A DNA stretch of 64,000 bases from Pseudomonas gingeri (GTDB lineage: Bacteria; Pseudomonadota; Gammaproteobacteria; Pseudomonadales; Pseudomonadaceae). A program made the translations under genes and the position numbers. Of the stretch, positions 8,601-16,284 are shown piece after piece. Within the stretch, counting starts at the first letter, position 1. Every line of letters begins with the position of its first letter. The notes beneath the pieces were generated by a model. That model was not told the origin of the DNA and did not search any database. It saw only the letters and a program-made list of their open reading frames with translations. The stretch spans positions 496,001-560,000 of the forward strand of contig NZ_JACAPR010000010.1 in the NCBI RefSeq assembly GCF_013385635.1, read 5' to 3'.

Positions 8601-10716
8601 CTTGAGCGAGGGGCGAATCGGCTACCCGCTCGGTGGGCAGCAGAGTGTGCAAGCGGTATCACCGAGTCATTTGCAGTTGCTGGTGGACAAGCTTTATCCC
8701 GGCCAGGATCTGGAGACGGTCCGGCAGTTCCTGTTGCTGGAAGGGCAGGATGACAAGGTATTCCTGAGAGCCCTCAAGAAACGGCAGGAGCAGTACCAGA
8801 AGCTGAAACTGATGCTGGAATACTGGCGGCTCGACGGTGAGTACGAGCGTGGCGGTGTGGGTGGCTGGCTGGTGACCAAGGCTTCCAAGTCACGGGTGGT
8901 GGAGCGGATAAGAAGGTGCTGGCGCCGGGAGTCGCAGCAACTGCTCGATGCCAGTGGCCAACCGTTGGGGTATGAGCTGGACTTGTCGAAGGAGCGCTTG
9001 CTGAAGTTGCCCGAACTGGAGCCGGGCAGTTTCGATCATGTGGTCTCATTGAAGCTGACCCTGGTCGGACTTCGCGAACGTCGTGATTTCGATGCCTTTC
9101 TCAAGCACTTTCCCAAGCTGCGTGAGCTGCATATCACCGGGGGCCGGCTCACGCGCTTGCCATCGGGCATTGGTGAGATGGGTGAGCTGCGCAGGTTGCA
9201 GCTCAACGGCAACCGGATCGTCTGGACCCAGGTACTGGGGCAGCAACTGCGCAGCCTCAAGCGCCTGAGGCGACTGAACCTGGATGGCAATCCCCTGGGG
9301 TTGTTCAGTGCCAGGGGAATGCCCGGGTTACAGGGGCTCCAGCTACAGCGTACCGAGCTGTCCGCCTGGCCGACCGGGGTACTGGAGTTGCTTGATCTGG
9401 CGCTGCTGGATCTGCAGGGAAATCGCTTGACCTCCATACCCTGGGAATTTTTCAGCCTGAGCAGCCGCAGGATGAGAACGGTACTGCTTTACGGTAATCC
9501 GTTCGATGTAACGACACGTTATGTGATTACCCAGTTCATTGATCGACCTTCGATACGTTTCGCCCTGCCAGAGGATACGGGCATCCTGGAGCAGGGTGTG
9601 CCGAGGTTGACGCCTGTCGTGGAGAACTGGCTGGACAGCAGTGTTCCGGTTGCGGAGCAGGAGCAGAAGAGGGCGCAGTGGGACCTGCTCGCCAACGAAC
9701 CGGGGAGCGAAACCTTTCTGGAGTCGATTGCCGCGCTGCGTTACTCGGCGGATTATCGCGCCGAATACCGGACGCAGTTGACCCGGCGCGTCTGGCGAAT
9801 GATCGAGGCGGCAATTGCCGACTCCAGCTTGCGTCAGGTCCTGTTCGACTGGACGAGCGACCTGGAAACCTGTGCCGATGGTTTTACCGAGGTGTTCAGC
9901 CGCCTGGGAGGTGAGGTGCTGCTCTACGAGGCGGGGCAATTGACGGGCGATGCCCGGGAGGCGGCCTGCCTGGTCTTGGCTCGGGGGCGTTCGCGACTGG
10001 CGCGATTGAACGATATCTCCAAGGTCGAAACCGCCAGCCAGGACATCGCCAGGGCCGCGCGTATCGAGGACGCCAGGGCCGAGGCCGTTGCGACGGCAAG
10101 CGGGCTGCCCCTGAGCGAGGCCGAAATCGAGGAGGCCGGGCGTGTGGCGGCCGCGGCCGCCGATGCGCGCTGGCCCCATGTCGATGAGGTCGAGATCTAC
10201 CTGGCTTACCGTGTCGACCTCGCCGAGCGTCTCGGACTGCCCTGGCAACCCTTGTCCATGTTGTATCGGGGGGCCAGCAATGTCAGTCGCGATATGACCC
10301 GGGAGGCGGGTGATCGCATCCTGGCGGCGGAGCAGGTGCCTGGCAAGCAGGTCGAGCTGCTGCTTGAACAGCCGCTCTGGAAGGATTACCTGAAGACTCT
10401 GCCCGAGACGGAACGTCATGCGGTCGTGGCGCAGGAACAGTTGCAAACCCTGGAGGAAGTGCGCGAGGCCCTGGAAGAGCTGGCACGACAGCCGCAGGCC
10501 TCCGCGCAGGCCATCGCCGAGTGGACCGCAACGGTGAAGCAGGGGGCGGGCACCTTGGGGATCGCCGAGGCGGATATTCCCGTTGGCCGGGAAATGAGCG
10601 ATACGGTCTATGAGCAGGCGCTCGAAGTGATCGACCGAGAGCGACAAGCCGGGGAAGTGCGGATCACCCGCGAGGCACTGGATCGTGCCCAGGCGCCCGA
10701 AAGTTCGGACCTGTGA
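5686..10716 (+). CDS. giant toxin-like protein with leucine-rich repeats and a NEL-type E3 ubiquitin ligase domain
   Basis: Predicted 1676 residues. Residues 1 to about 900 resemble the large DUF6543 ('dermonecrotic toxin domain') region found in many Pseudomonas proteins; it contains a hydrophobic helical stretch near residues 405-470 (LFFVPGLGEAMLAVAAAQML onward) that could insert in a membrane. Residues about 1098-1275 form leucine-rich repeats (LRELHITGGRLTRLP, LRRLQLNGNRI, LRRLNLDGNPL, LALLDLQGNRLTSIP). The C-terminus matches the NEL fold of IpaH/SspH ligases: Cys1396 lies in DLETCADGF, a CxD motif like that of the IpaH active site. NEL ligases ubiquitinate eukaryotic host proteins. No secretion system or chaperone is adjacent. 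The start is uncertain: AAGGAG at 5655-5660 sits too close to TTG 5662 and far from ATG 5686. The 200 bp upstream are AT-rich, unlike the neighbours. Confidence 0.85.
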   Translation: MTVSALETSDVAVALDGEEYHALVTSRLPDWLKVAPFATRSSYADNLRRHQADKARLASYLEGLQSPEAFAAPLLQHGLDKAFGPGLDVHRDQLRHVHILAAQTASTPYQQRLTQQTLLQAALQNFEESETTYFGFDRGSQILRQTQGVLLKEFTPRAFARLCRDLDLGGKYKEHIESFLLRKSASGQRDDEFRRLFVANEVSELALQADIAVMKGHIDDSAYRMIKQWVGGNPSPLWSLHAVQFHEIKMLDVRIPDSGYRGALLKGVLLTRFDVASTRESCPCVVYLSGDAGQALKQYSSLAAFEDDLGHRLLDQDYRHEFRRYLHLRSQPVFFTALNERLNSSGAETDRRARLQLQLARITGDPFFELYVQHTDKLLDDARILAVSTDAEDKKTRSARWHAFVDWGVNLLFFVPGLGEAMLAVAAAQMLVQVYEGIETWQHGDRKQAVLAFLGVVLNLELGAFMHALARDAQAAAFIDNLKQVKLPDGGTRLWKTDLTPYRHAPTLPEGLRPDESGLYVSNGSTYLPLDGDYYKLSPTGVSHEYRAEHPTRSTYSPLFSHNGSGAWSHELEQPLRWDAFTLFTRLGADMAGFSPEQAARIMTVSGVEAEQLRPVYLDQLSRPALLNDTVQRFRTDADIQRFIDTGTTNGGVVDWRIQEQLLETLWPPTKVLRFVNGEGRILKEYGPADKARLPVVTVTEAQIREAELLQVVLQGLGQDEIDTLLGRPPGAARLTSAEQLTALNRRLAAEAQNQRSALFEAYYAFRSRSRNAFVALFKRDFPGLPTAIADELASAANDYEVESLKAGRVPLRLAEESRWYLQQVRIARAYEGLFLESSVSLDSDRLFLHSLENLPGWSKNLRIELYEPSALAPSGQRLVDSLGPISSATPLELLRKSGGYEIEGRDLPGDLQMALLRALPENRLKALGFSRTARPQLFRQAVVRHLELSRARIRSLLNMQAIKPGFRSPMRLSEGRIGYPLGGQQSVQAVSPSHLQLLVDKLYPGQDLETVRQFLLLEGQDDKVFLRALKKRQEQYQKLKLMLEYWRLDGEYERGGVGGWLVTKASKSRVVERIRRCWRRESQQLLDASGQPLGYELDLSKERLLKLPELEPGSFDHVVSLKLTLVGLRERRDFDAFLKHFPKLRELHITGGRLTRLPSGIGEMGELRRLQLNGNRIVWTQVLGQQLRSLKRLRRLNLDGNPLGLFSARGMPGLQGLQLQRTELSAWPTGVLELLDLALLDLQGNRLTSIPWEFFSLSSRRMRTVLLYGNPFDVTTRYVITQFIDRPSIRFALPEDTGILEQGVPRLTPVVENWLDSSVPVAEQEQKRAQWDLLANEPGSETFLESIAALRYSADYRAEYRTQLTRRVWRMIEAAIADSSLRQVLFDWTSDLETCADGFTEVFSRLGGEVLLYEAGQLTGDAREAACLVLARGRSRLARLNDISKVETASQDIARAARIEDARAEAVATASGLPLSEAEIEEAGRVAAAAADARWPHVDEVEIYLAYRVDLAERLGLPWQPLSMLYRGASNVSRDMTREAGDRILAAEQVPGKQVELLLEQPLWKDYLKTLPETERHAVVAQEQLQTLEEVREALEELARQPQASAQAIAEWTATVKQGAGTLGIAEADIPVGREMSDTVYEQALEVIDRERQAGEVRITREALDRAQAPESSDL

Positions 10717-10780
10717 AGTCCGCCTCTTGCAGGGCGGCCCTGGCTGTGTCGGATGGGGGCGGACCGTTGCGTGGCGCTGT

Positions 10781-11044
10781 TCAGATACCGATATTGCCCA
10801 GGGTCTGCACGATATTGCGCAAGGTGCCGGCGATGGCGGGGTGTTCGAGTTCGAAGCGCTCGACCGCCAGGTTGACGCCGTCGGCCAGGCTGCTGTCCTG
10901 GGTCGCGGTTTCCAGTTTCAGCTTCAGTTCGATCTGCTGCATCAGTTCCTGCAGGTTCTCGCGCTCGGCTTCGGACAGCGGTGGATTCTGCTCAAGTTGC
11001 TCGCGCAGGGTATCGAGTTGTTCTTGCAGTTCGCTGGCAGGCAT
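10781..11044 (-). CDS. DUF4404 family protein
   Basis: 87-residue, highly acidic and Gln/Glu-rich protein, almost entirely alpha-helical, with a heptad-like leucine pattern (ELQEQLDTLREQLEQN, LQELMQQIELKLKLE) suggesting a coiled coil, and a short conserved tail HPAIAGTLRNIVQTLGNIGI typical of the DUF4404 family common in gammaproteobacteria. No signal peptide or membrane segment, so cytoplasmic. Function is not known. It stands alone, convergent with the NEL gene and 121 bp downstream of the next minus-strand gene. The product ends only 64 bp from the stop of the NEL gene, with no clear hairpin between. Confidence 0.85.
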   Translation of the reverse strand: MPASELQEQLDTLREQLEQNPPLSEAERENLQELMQQIELKLKLETATQDSSLADGVNLAVERFELEHPAIAGTLRNIVQTLGNIGI

Positions 11045-11165
11045 GGTGGTTTCCTTCTATGGATAGTCTCTGGCATAGACCTTCGTGCAGCGATAAAGGT
11101 CTGTGCCTGCCTTTCAGAGTAATCCACAGCGGCGATCCGTGCCTGATCTTGATCAAGCCCCGGGC

Positions 11166-11777
11166 TCAGGGCTTCTCGCCCTTGAGCCGGCGCAGGGCGA
11201 TATCGTCCAGGCAGGTCGCCAGTTCACCGAGGTGATCGATCACCGAGTGCACGCCAAGGCTGAACAGCTCCACGGTGGCCTTGCCGCGCTTCCTTTCCCG
11301 TTCTTTCTGCGGCAGTGCCTGCCACTCCATGGGCGACAGGCCGCACAAAGGCCCGCAGGAGGCCAGGCCGATGGTCCACAACCCGGCGTTCAGGCCCGAT
11401 TGCAGCAGGCGCGGCTCGCCGCTGACCAGCACGCAGCCCTCCAGTTGTCCCACGCCGAGTTCCATCAGCGCATGCCAGCAGGCATTGGGCGCCGGCCACT
11501 GTACGCAGTTGGCGGGCGTGAGAGAGGGTTTGATCCAGTCGGGCAGGGTTGCGGCGAGCGGTTGGCTGAGGGTGTGGGGCAATTCATCCAGCCAGGCGCA
11601 GGGCACGCCGCGTTGTTGTAGTCCCTGGAGAATCTCCAGCGCACCCGGCGTGGCGTGATTGTGTTCGTCCGGATCCAGGTGCGGGCGGGCGCGGGCGCCG
11701 AAATCCACCAGGCAACCGGTCAGGCCGAAGAGCAGGGCGGTGGGCGCGGGCAAAGGTGCGACGGCGGGTAGTGGCAT
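11166..11777 (-). CDS. HAD-superfamily protein related to phosphonoacetaldehyde hydrolase, lacking the nucleophile Asp
   Basis: 203 residues with the layout of PhnX-type phosphonatases. Motif I should read like FDWAGTTVDYGSRA; here the aligned segment near residue 17 reads FGLTGCLVDFGARA, so the nucleophilic Asp is Gly. Later parts keep the fold (CVLVSGEPRLLQSGLNAGLWTIGLA resembles the motif III/IV loop with GLNAGLWTIG). No signal peptide. A Pseudomonas-specific HAD subfamily with this loss has, as I recall, been studied structurally (PSPTO_2114); I could not check this. It should therefore not act as a standard phosphohydrolase or phosphonatase. It lies upstream of the DUF4404 gene on the same strand and diverges from mlaA. 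Confidence 0.75.
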   Translation of the reverse strand: MPLPAVAPLPAPTALLFGLTGCLVDFGARARPHLDPDEHNHATPGALEILQGLQQRGVPCAWLDELPHTLSQPLAATLPDWIKPSLTPANCVQWPAPNACWHALMELGVGQLEGCVLVSGEPRLLQSGLNAGLWTIGLASCGPLCGLSPMEWQALPQKERERKRGKATVELFSLGVHSVIDHLGELATCLDDIALRRLKGEKP

Positions 11778-11977
11778 GGCAGCGTCCCTGATGATGACTG
11801 CGCAGAATAAGGCGTCGCCATGACAATTGGATGACTGGGCGTCCTTGGCCTAACCTGTAATTCTTTGTAGGACTTGTCCGAGTCATACTGCCTAAACCCA
11901 AGCATCCGCTTTATACTGCCGCTCATCAATCAGGGCATGGCGCCCCGCATCCCGTCTCATCCAAGGAGTTTCTCTCT

Positions 11978-12664
11978 ATGCGCTGGATCGATCGTCTAGC
12001 TCAGTTGTCGTTGTGTGCCAGCGTTGCGTTGGTGCCATTTGCCGCACAGGCGGCGGACGAAGATCCGTGGGAAAGCGTCAACCGTCCTATCTTCAAGTTC
12101 AACGATGTACTGGACACCTACGCCCTGAAACCCCTGGCTCAAGGCTATCAGGCGGTCACCCCGCAATTCCTTGAAGACGGTATCCACAACGTCTTTCGTA
12201 ACTTCGGCGATGTCGGCAATCTGGTCAACGACGTGCTCCAGCTCAAGCCACAGGCGGCGGGTGTCGATACCGCGCGCCTGTTGCTGAACACCACCCTCGG
12301 CGTGGCGGGCTTCTTCGACGTCGGCACCAAGATGGGGCTGCAACGCAACGATGAAGACTTCGGCCAGACCCTCGGTCACTGGGGCGTCGGCAGCGGCCCG
12401 TACGTGGTCATCCCGTTCCTCGGGCCAAGCACCCTGCGGGATGCGCCGTCCAAGTACGTGGACAGCTACACCGAACCATACCGCTACATCAACGACGTCC
12501 CGGCGCGCAACATCACTTTCGGCCTGGACATCATCGACACCCGCGCCAGCCTGCTGTCGAGCGAGAAGCTGATCAGCGGCGACAAGTACATCTTCATCCG
12601 CAACGCCTACCTGCAGAACCGCGAGTTCAAGGTCAAGGACGGCAAGGTCGTGGACGACTTCTAG
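11978..12664 (+). CDS. mlaA: MlaA (VacJ) family phospholipid-transport protein
   Basis: 228 residues. MlaA sits in the inner leaflet of the outer membrane and removes mislocalised phospholipid from the outer leaflet, passing it to MlaC and the MlaFEDB complex. Family hallmarks are plain: DPWESVNRPIFKFND near residues 30-44, NLVNDVLQLK, FFDVGTKMGL, and DFGQTLGHWGVGSGPYVVIP. The N-terminus is a signal peptide ending AAQA-A; no lipobox Cys follows, and Cys13 lies inside the hydrophobic core without the usual small residue before it, so it may be processed by signal peptidase I rather than be a lipoprotein. AAGGAG lies 12 bases before the ATG. A strong hairpin terminator follows. The other mla genes are not in the window. 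Confidence 0.93.
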   Translation: MRWIDRLAQLSLCASVALVPFAAQAADEDPWESVNRPIFKFNDVLDTYALKPLAQGYQAVTPQFLEDGIHNVFRNFGDVGNLVNDVLQLKPQAAGVDTARLLLNTTLGVAGFFDVGTKMGLQRNDEDFGQTLGHWGVGSGPYVVIPFLGPSTLRDAPSKYVDSYTEPYRYINDVPARNITFGLDIIDTRASLLSSEKLISGDKYIFIRNAYLQNREFKVKDGKVVDDF

Positions 12665-12700
12665 TCTGCGTCCCCCCGGCTTCCAGCTGCGCAAACGAAA

Positions 12701-12725
12701 AAAGGCGACTCGATGAGTCGCCTTT
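12701..12725. terminator. bidirectional terminator between mlaA and the PilZ gene
   Basis: Perfect stem AAAGGCGACTC / GAGTCGCCTTT with a 3-base loop, A run on the left and T run on the right, so it can serve both convergent genes. Confidence 0.88.
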
Positions 12726-12742
12726 TTCATGAGGGGGACCTG

Positions 12743-13027
12743 TCAGCGCATTTGCAGGATGCGCAGCCCCAGCTTCTGGTCGTTGGCCCACACCACCTCG
12801 GTTTCGGCCTCCAGGCCCTTGAGCGCCGGATGGTCGGAGTCGATGCGCACCGATATCCGGTCGCCGGCATTGAACTGACGGGGTGCCTCGACCTGCATGC
12901 CGGTGCTGGACAAGTCCAGGCACACCGCGGAAATCTCCAGGCCGGCGTGGATCAGCGTCACGTCGGCATCGACGCGCATCCGGATGTAATCACGCTTTTC
13001 ACTGTAGTCGCGATCGGTTTGGCTCAT
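12743..13027 (-). CDS. PilZ-domain protein (c-di-GMP binding candidate)
   Basis: 94 residues forming a single PilZ domain. The c-di-GMP-binding signatures are present: an RxxxR-type segment (KRDYIRMRVDADV, residues 11-23) and DLSSTG (residues 38-43), the D/NxSxxG motif. PilZ domains read the second messenger c-di-GMP and control motility, adhesion or exopolysaccharide. With no other domain it probably acts as a small adaptor. It lies between mlaA and the rssB-rssC pair, transcribed away from rssB, an order that I recall from other pseudomonads. The intergenic region towards rssB (13028-13299) contains a small hairpin near 13085-13104 (TTGAGGT / ACCTCAA). Confidence 0.9.
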   Translation of the reverse strand: MSQTDRDYSEKRDYIRMRVDADVTLIHAGLEISAVCLDLSSTGMQVEAPRQFNAGDRISVRIDSDHPALKGLEAETEVVWANDQKLGLRILQMR

Positions 13028-13299
13028 GGACTCTGTCCTTCGATTCCGTTGTGGTTTTCACACTTCTTATAACTCCCGGTGATTTGAGGTGTAAAGACCT
13101 CAAGCGACCATCGGCATGAGCTTGAAACGCCCGGCGGATGGGAGTACCGTCTGCGCCTTAGAAGGGCACCTCTGATACCGATGCACCGGACGTGATCGTC
13201 CGACCGTTCGAGACAGAGAGGCTAGAAAGCGAATCCAGTAGTACGCGGGCCTGTTGCCTTGCGGTCTACGCCAACCTAATTCTGGCGCCGTTTGCCCAC

Positions 13300-14481
13300 A
13301 TGCAAAAAACCAGTGCCACGCTGCTGATAATTGATGACGACGAAGTAGTGCGCGCAAGCCTTGCGGCCTATTTGGAAGACAGCGGATTCAGCGTCCTGCA
13401 AGCCAGCAACGGCCTGCAGGGACTTCAGGTATTCGAGCAAGCACAGCCCGACTTGGTGATCTGCGACCTGCGCATGCCCCAGATGGGTGGCCTCGAGCTC
13501 ATTCGCCAGGTGACCGACCTCGCGCCGCAAACGCCGGTGATCGTGGTCTCGGGCGCGGGCGTCATGAACGATGCCGTCGAAGCGTTGCGCCTGGGTGCGG
13601 CGGACTACCTGATCAAGCCCCTCGAAGACCTCGCCGTTCTGGAGCACTCCGTGCGCCGGGCCCTGGACCGTGCGCGCCTGCTGCTGGAAAACCAGCGCTA
13701 CCGGGAAAAGCTCGAGACCGCCAACCGCGAGCTCGAAGCCAGCCTCCATCTGTTGCAGGAAGACCAGAACGCCGGTCGCCAGGTCCAGATGAACATGCTG
13801 CCGGTCAGTCCCTGGAGCATCGACGACTTCAACTTCGCCCACCAGATCATTCCGTCCCTGTACCTGTCCGGCGATTTCGTCGACTACTTCCGGGTCGATG
13901 AACGGCGTGTGGCGTTCTACCTGGCGGATGTCTCCGGCCATGGTGCGTCGTCGGCCTTTGTCACCGTGTTGTTGAAGTTCATGACCACGCGGCTGCTGTT
14001 CGAGTCCAAGCGCAACGGCACCTTGCCGGAGTTCACCCCCTCGCAGGTGCTGGGCCATATCAACCGTGGCCTGATCAACTGCAAGCTGGGCAAGCATGTG
14101 ACCATGGTCGGCGGCGTGATCGATGAAGAAACCGGGTTGTTGACCTACAGCATCGGTGGTCATCTGCCGTTGCCGGTGCTCTATACCCCGGACAGTGTGC
14201 GTTACCTGGAAGGCCGTGGCCTGCCGGTGGGCTTGTTCAACGAGGCCACCTATGAAGACCACATTCTGGAACTGCCGCCGACATTTAGTCTTACACTGAT
14301 GTCTGATGGCATTCTGGATCTTTTGCAGCAAGATACACTCAAAGAGAAAGAGGCTGCCTTACCAGAATTGGTGAGAACAGCCGGCGGCAGCCTGGATGGC
14401 TTGCGCCAGGTTTTTGGATTGGCCACGCTAGGGGAGATGCCGGATGATATCGCCTTGTTAGTGTTGAGCAGGAATCTTTGA
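13300..14481 (+). CDS. rssB: RssB-type response regulator with PP2C/SpoIIE-like phosphatase domain
   Basis: 393 residues from ATG 13300; the longer upstream frame starts with sequence unlike the family. Residues 1-120 form a receiver domain (LLIIDDDEVV, phospho-acceptor Asp56 in ICDLRMPQMGG, Lys in DYLIKPLEDL). A helical linker (residues about 125-155) leads to a SpoIIE/PP2C phosphatase domain with YLSGDFVDYF and LADVSGHGASSAF, the metal-binding Asp motifs. In pseudomonads RssB works with the downstream STAS protein RssC in a partner-switching system that affects the stress sigma factor RpoS; the phosphatase is expected to act on RssC. Its stop codon overlaps the rssC start by one base (TGATG), so the two are translationally coupled. 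Confidence 0.9.
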   Translation: MQKTSATLLIIDDDEVVRASLAAYLEDSGFSVLQASNGLQGLQVFEQAQPDLVICDLRMPQMGGLELIRQVTDLAPQTPVIVVSGAGVMNDAVEALRLGAADYLIKPLEDLAVLEHSVRRALDRARLLLENQRYREKLETANRELEASLHLLQEDQNAGRQVQMNMLPVSPWSIDDFNFAHQIIPSLYLSGDFVDYFRVDERRVAFYLADVSGHGASSAFVTVLLKFMTTRLLFESKRNGTLPEFTPSQVLGHINRGLINCKLGKHVTMVGGVIDEETGLLTYSIGGHLPLPVLYTPDSVRYLEGRGLPVGLFNEATYEDHILELPPTFSLTLMSDGILDLLQQDTLKEKEAALPELVRTAGGSLDGLRQVFGLATLGEMPDDIALLVLSRNL

Positions 14482-14963
14482 TGAGTACCGGTAGAATCCA
14501 GTTCGCCGAACAGGATGGCACCTTCGTTCTGAAGTTCGTGGGTGAAGTTCGCCTGACCCTGTGTTCAGCGTTGGATGCCACGATCGAGAAGATCTTCACG
14601 GCGCTGAATTTCACGGCGATCGTGATCGACCTGACCGAAACCCGCAGCATCGACAGCACCACCCTGGGCTTGCTGGCCAAGCTCTCGATCCTGTCGCGGC
14701 AGAAAGTGGGCCTGTTGCCGACCGTGGTGACCGTCCACGACGACATCACCCGCCTGCTGCAGTCCATGGGTTTCGACCAGGTGTTCAACATCGTCAACCG
14801 CCCGATCCCGTGCCCGGAATGCCTGACCGACCTGCCTTCGCAGGACCAGTCGGAAGAAGTGGTGCGGGTCAAGGTGCTGGAAGCGCACAAGATCCTCATG
14901 GGCTTGAACGACTCCAACCGCGAAGCGTTTCACGACCTGGTGAATGCGCTGGAGCGCACTTGA
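14481..14963 (+). CDS. rssC: STAS-domain anti-sigma factor antagonist (RssC)
   Basis: 160 residues. The first ~100 form a STAS domain (GTFVLKFVGEVRLTLCSALD; then IDLTETRSIDSTTLGLLAKL, the segment that carries the regulatory Ser/Thr in SpoIIAA-like proteins). The C-terminal third has a CPEC motif (residues near 112-115) and a final helix. It is expected to be dephosphorylated by RssB and to take part in the partner switch controlling RpoS level. Overlaps rssB by one base. In other Pseudomonas genomes, as I recall, a transaldolase gene (tal) follows; here a block of REP-like repeats follows and then dusA. Confidence 0.88.
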   Translation: MSTGRIQFAEQDGTFVLKFVGEVRLTLCSALDATIEKIFTALNFTAIVIDLTETRSIDSTTLGLLAKLSILSRQKVGLLPTVVTVHDDITRLLQSMGFDQVFNIVNRPIPCPECLTDLPSQDQSEEVVRVKVLEAHKILMGLNDSNREAFHDLVNALERT

Positions 14964-14973
14964 GCGACTGACG

Positions 14974-15135
14974 CCTGTGGGAACTGGCTTGCCAGCGAAG
15001 AACGTTGTGGGAGCTGGCTTGCCAGCGAAGAACGATAACGCAGTCCCTGTGGAAGCTGGGCTTACCAGCGATAAACGATAACGCGGGCCCTGTGGGAGCT
15101 GGCTTGCCAGCGAAGAACGATAATGCGGTCTCTAG
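14974..15135. repeat. four direct copies of a REP-like unit
   Basis: Copies of TGTGGGAGCTGGCTTGCCAG followed by CGAAGAACGATAACGCGG-type sequence start at 14976, 15006, 15049 and 15091 (spacing 30, 43, 42). The third copy is the most diverged. All are in the same orientation, so this is a tandem array of single REPs rather than an inverted REPIN pair. Each carries the short stem GCTGGCTTGCCAGC. Confidence 0.85.
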
Positions 15136-15144
15136 CCGGCCGCA

Positions 15145-16143
15145 TTACCGCCCCTCCAACAACTCCCCCGCCTGATCCAGCAAGGCCAGCGGATCCTTGG
15201 TCTTGTGAATATCCACCGACAGCAACTGCCGGAAGCGCCGCGCCCCCGGAAACCCCGTGCCCAGCCCCAGCACATGGCGGGTGATATGGTGCATCGCCCC
15301 GCCATCGGCGATATGCGCCGCCACATAAGGCCGCAGCTGCACCAACGCCTCGGCGCGGGAAAGCACCGGTGCCGCACTGCCAAACAACTGCTGATCCACT
15401 TCCGCCAGCAGATACGGGTTGTGATAAGCCTCACGGCCCAGCATCACCCCGTCAAACGTCTGCAGATGCTCGTGACACTGCTCCAGCGTCTTGATCCCAC
15501 CGTTGAGGACAACCTCCAGCTCCGGAAAGTCCTGCTTCAATCGCGCGGCCACGTCATAGCGCAACGGTGGAATATCGCGGTTCTCCTTGGGTGACAGTCC
15601 TTCCAGGATGGCGATCCGCGCATGCACGGTAAAACTGCGGCAACCGGCATCGCGCACCTTGCCGACGAAATCGCAGAGCTCTTCATAACTGTCACGGCCA
15701 TTGATGCCGATGCGGTGCTTGACCGTCACCGGAATCGACACCGCATCGCGCATCGCCTTCACACAATCGGCCACCAGCTCGGGATGCCCCATCAGACAGG
15801 CGCCGATCATATTGTTCTGCACCCGGTCGCTGGGGCAGCCGACATTGAGGTTCACCTCGTCATAACCGGCGTCCTCGGCCATACGGGCACAGGCGGCCAG
15901 ATCGGCCGGCACACTGCCGCCCAACTGCAACGCCAGTGGATGCTCGGAAGCGTTGTAGCGCAGGAAGCGCTCGTGATCGCCGTGCAGGATCGCGCCCGTG
16001 GTGACCATCTCGGTGTAGAGCAGGGTGTGCTTGGAAAGCAGGCGCAGGAAGAACCGGCAGTGGCGGTCCGTCCAGTCCATCATGGGGGCCACGCTGAAGC
16101 GGCGAGAGGGCTCGGAGCGGGTGGGGGTAGCGTTCAAAGGCAT
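15145..16143 (-). CDS. dusA: tRNA-dihydrouridine(20/20a) synthase DusA
   Basis: 332 residues. FMN- and NADPH-dependent reduction of uridine to dihydrouridine at positions 20/20a of tRNA. Hallmarks: APMMDWTDRHCRFF at residues 19-32, the FMN-binding QLGGS, the catalytic Cys in LNVGCPSDRVQ, VTVKHRIGIN, and LNGGIKTLEQC plus MLGREAYHNPYL in the phosphate-binding part of the TIM barrel; the helical C-terminal domain follows. ATG at 16143. The first ~25 codons and the promoter region are present twice in the window (second copy near 21755-21904), because the 5' end of dusA has served as an integration site. The coding sequence itself is intact. Confidence 0.95.
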   Translation of the reverse strand: MPLNATPTRSEPSRRFSVAPMMDWTDRHCRFFLRLLSKHTLLYTEMVTTGAILHGDHERFLRYNASEHPLALQLGGSVPADLAACARMAEDAGYDEVNLNVGCPSDRVQNNMIGACLMGHPELVADCVKAMRDAVSIPVTVKHRIGINGRDSYEELCDFVGKVRDAGCRSFTVHARIAILEGLSPKENRDIPPLRYDVAARLKQDFPELEVVLNGGIKTLEQCHEHLQTFDGVMLGREAYHNPYLLAEVDQQLFGSAAPVLSRAEALVQLRPYVAAHIADGGAMHHITRHVLGLGTGFPGARRFRQLLSVDIHKTKDPLALLDQAGELLEGR

Positions 16144-16225
16144 GGAAAGTCTGTCGCTGTGGGCGCAGCCGGCGCGAATGGGGCAGGGCGCGAGCTTGAG
16201 TGGCGTGGGGCTGAATGGGGTGGAG
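16070..16225. repeat. dusA 5'-end att copy, dusA-proximal side
   Basis: This segment covers the first ~25 codons of dusA and ~80 bp upstream. It aligns, in the same orientation, over about 150 bp with 21755-21904; the match begins at GTCCAGTCCATCAT (16070) versus GTCCAATCCATCAT (21755). Identity is roughly four bases in five by eye with one small gap, so the copies are diverged, not a recent duplication. This is what is left when an element integrates in the 5' end of dusA and brings its own gene start. Confidence 0.8.
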
Positions 16226-16284
16226 TTTATCAGGAAATGGAGTTGGCTGGCGGGGGAGGCGAGAGGGCTGGTCTTTGAAATACA

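Noticed and set aside
13192..13299. 36-codon extension of rssB
   Set aside because: The receiver domain starts directly after ATG 13300, and the extension has no similarity to response regulators.
14974..15135. Possible CRISPR array
   Set aside because: Repeats are REP-like units with palindromic cores, uneven spacing and no unique spacers of constant length; no cas genes in the window.
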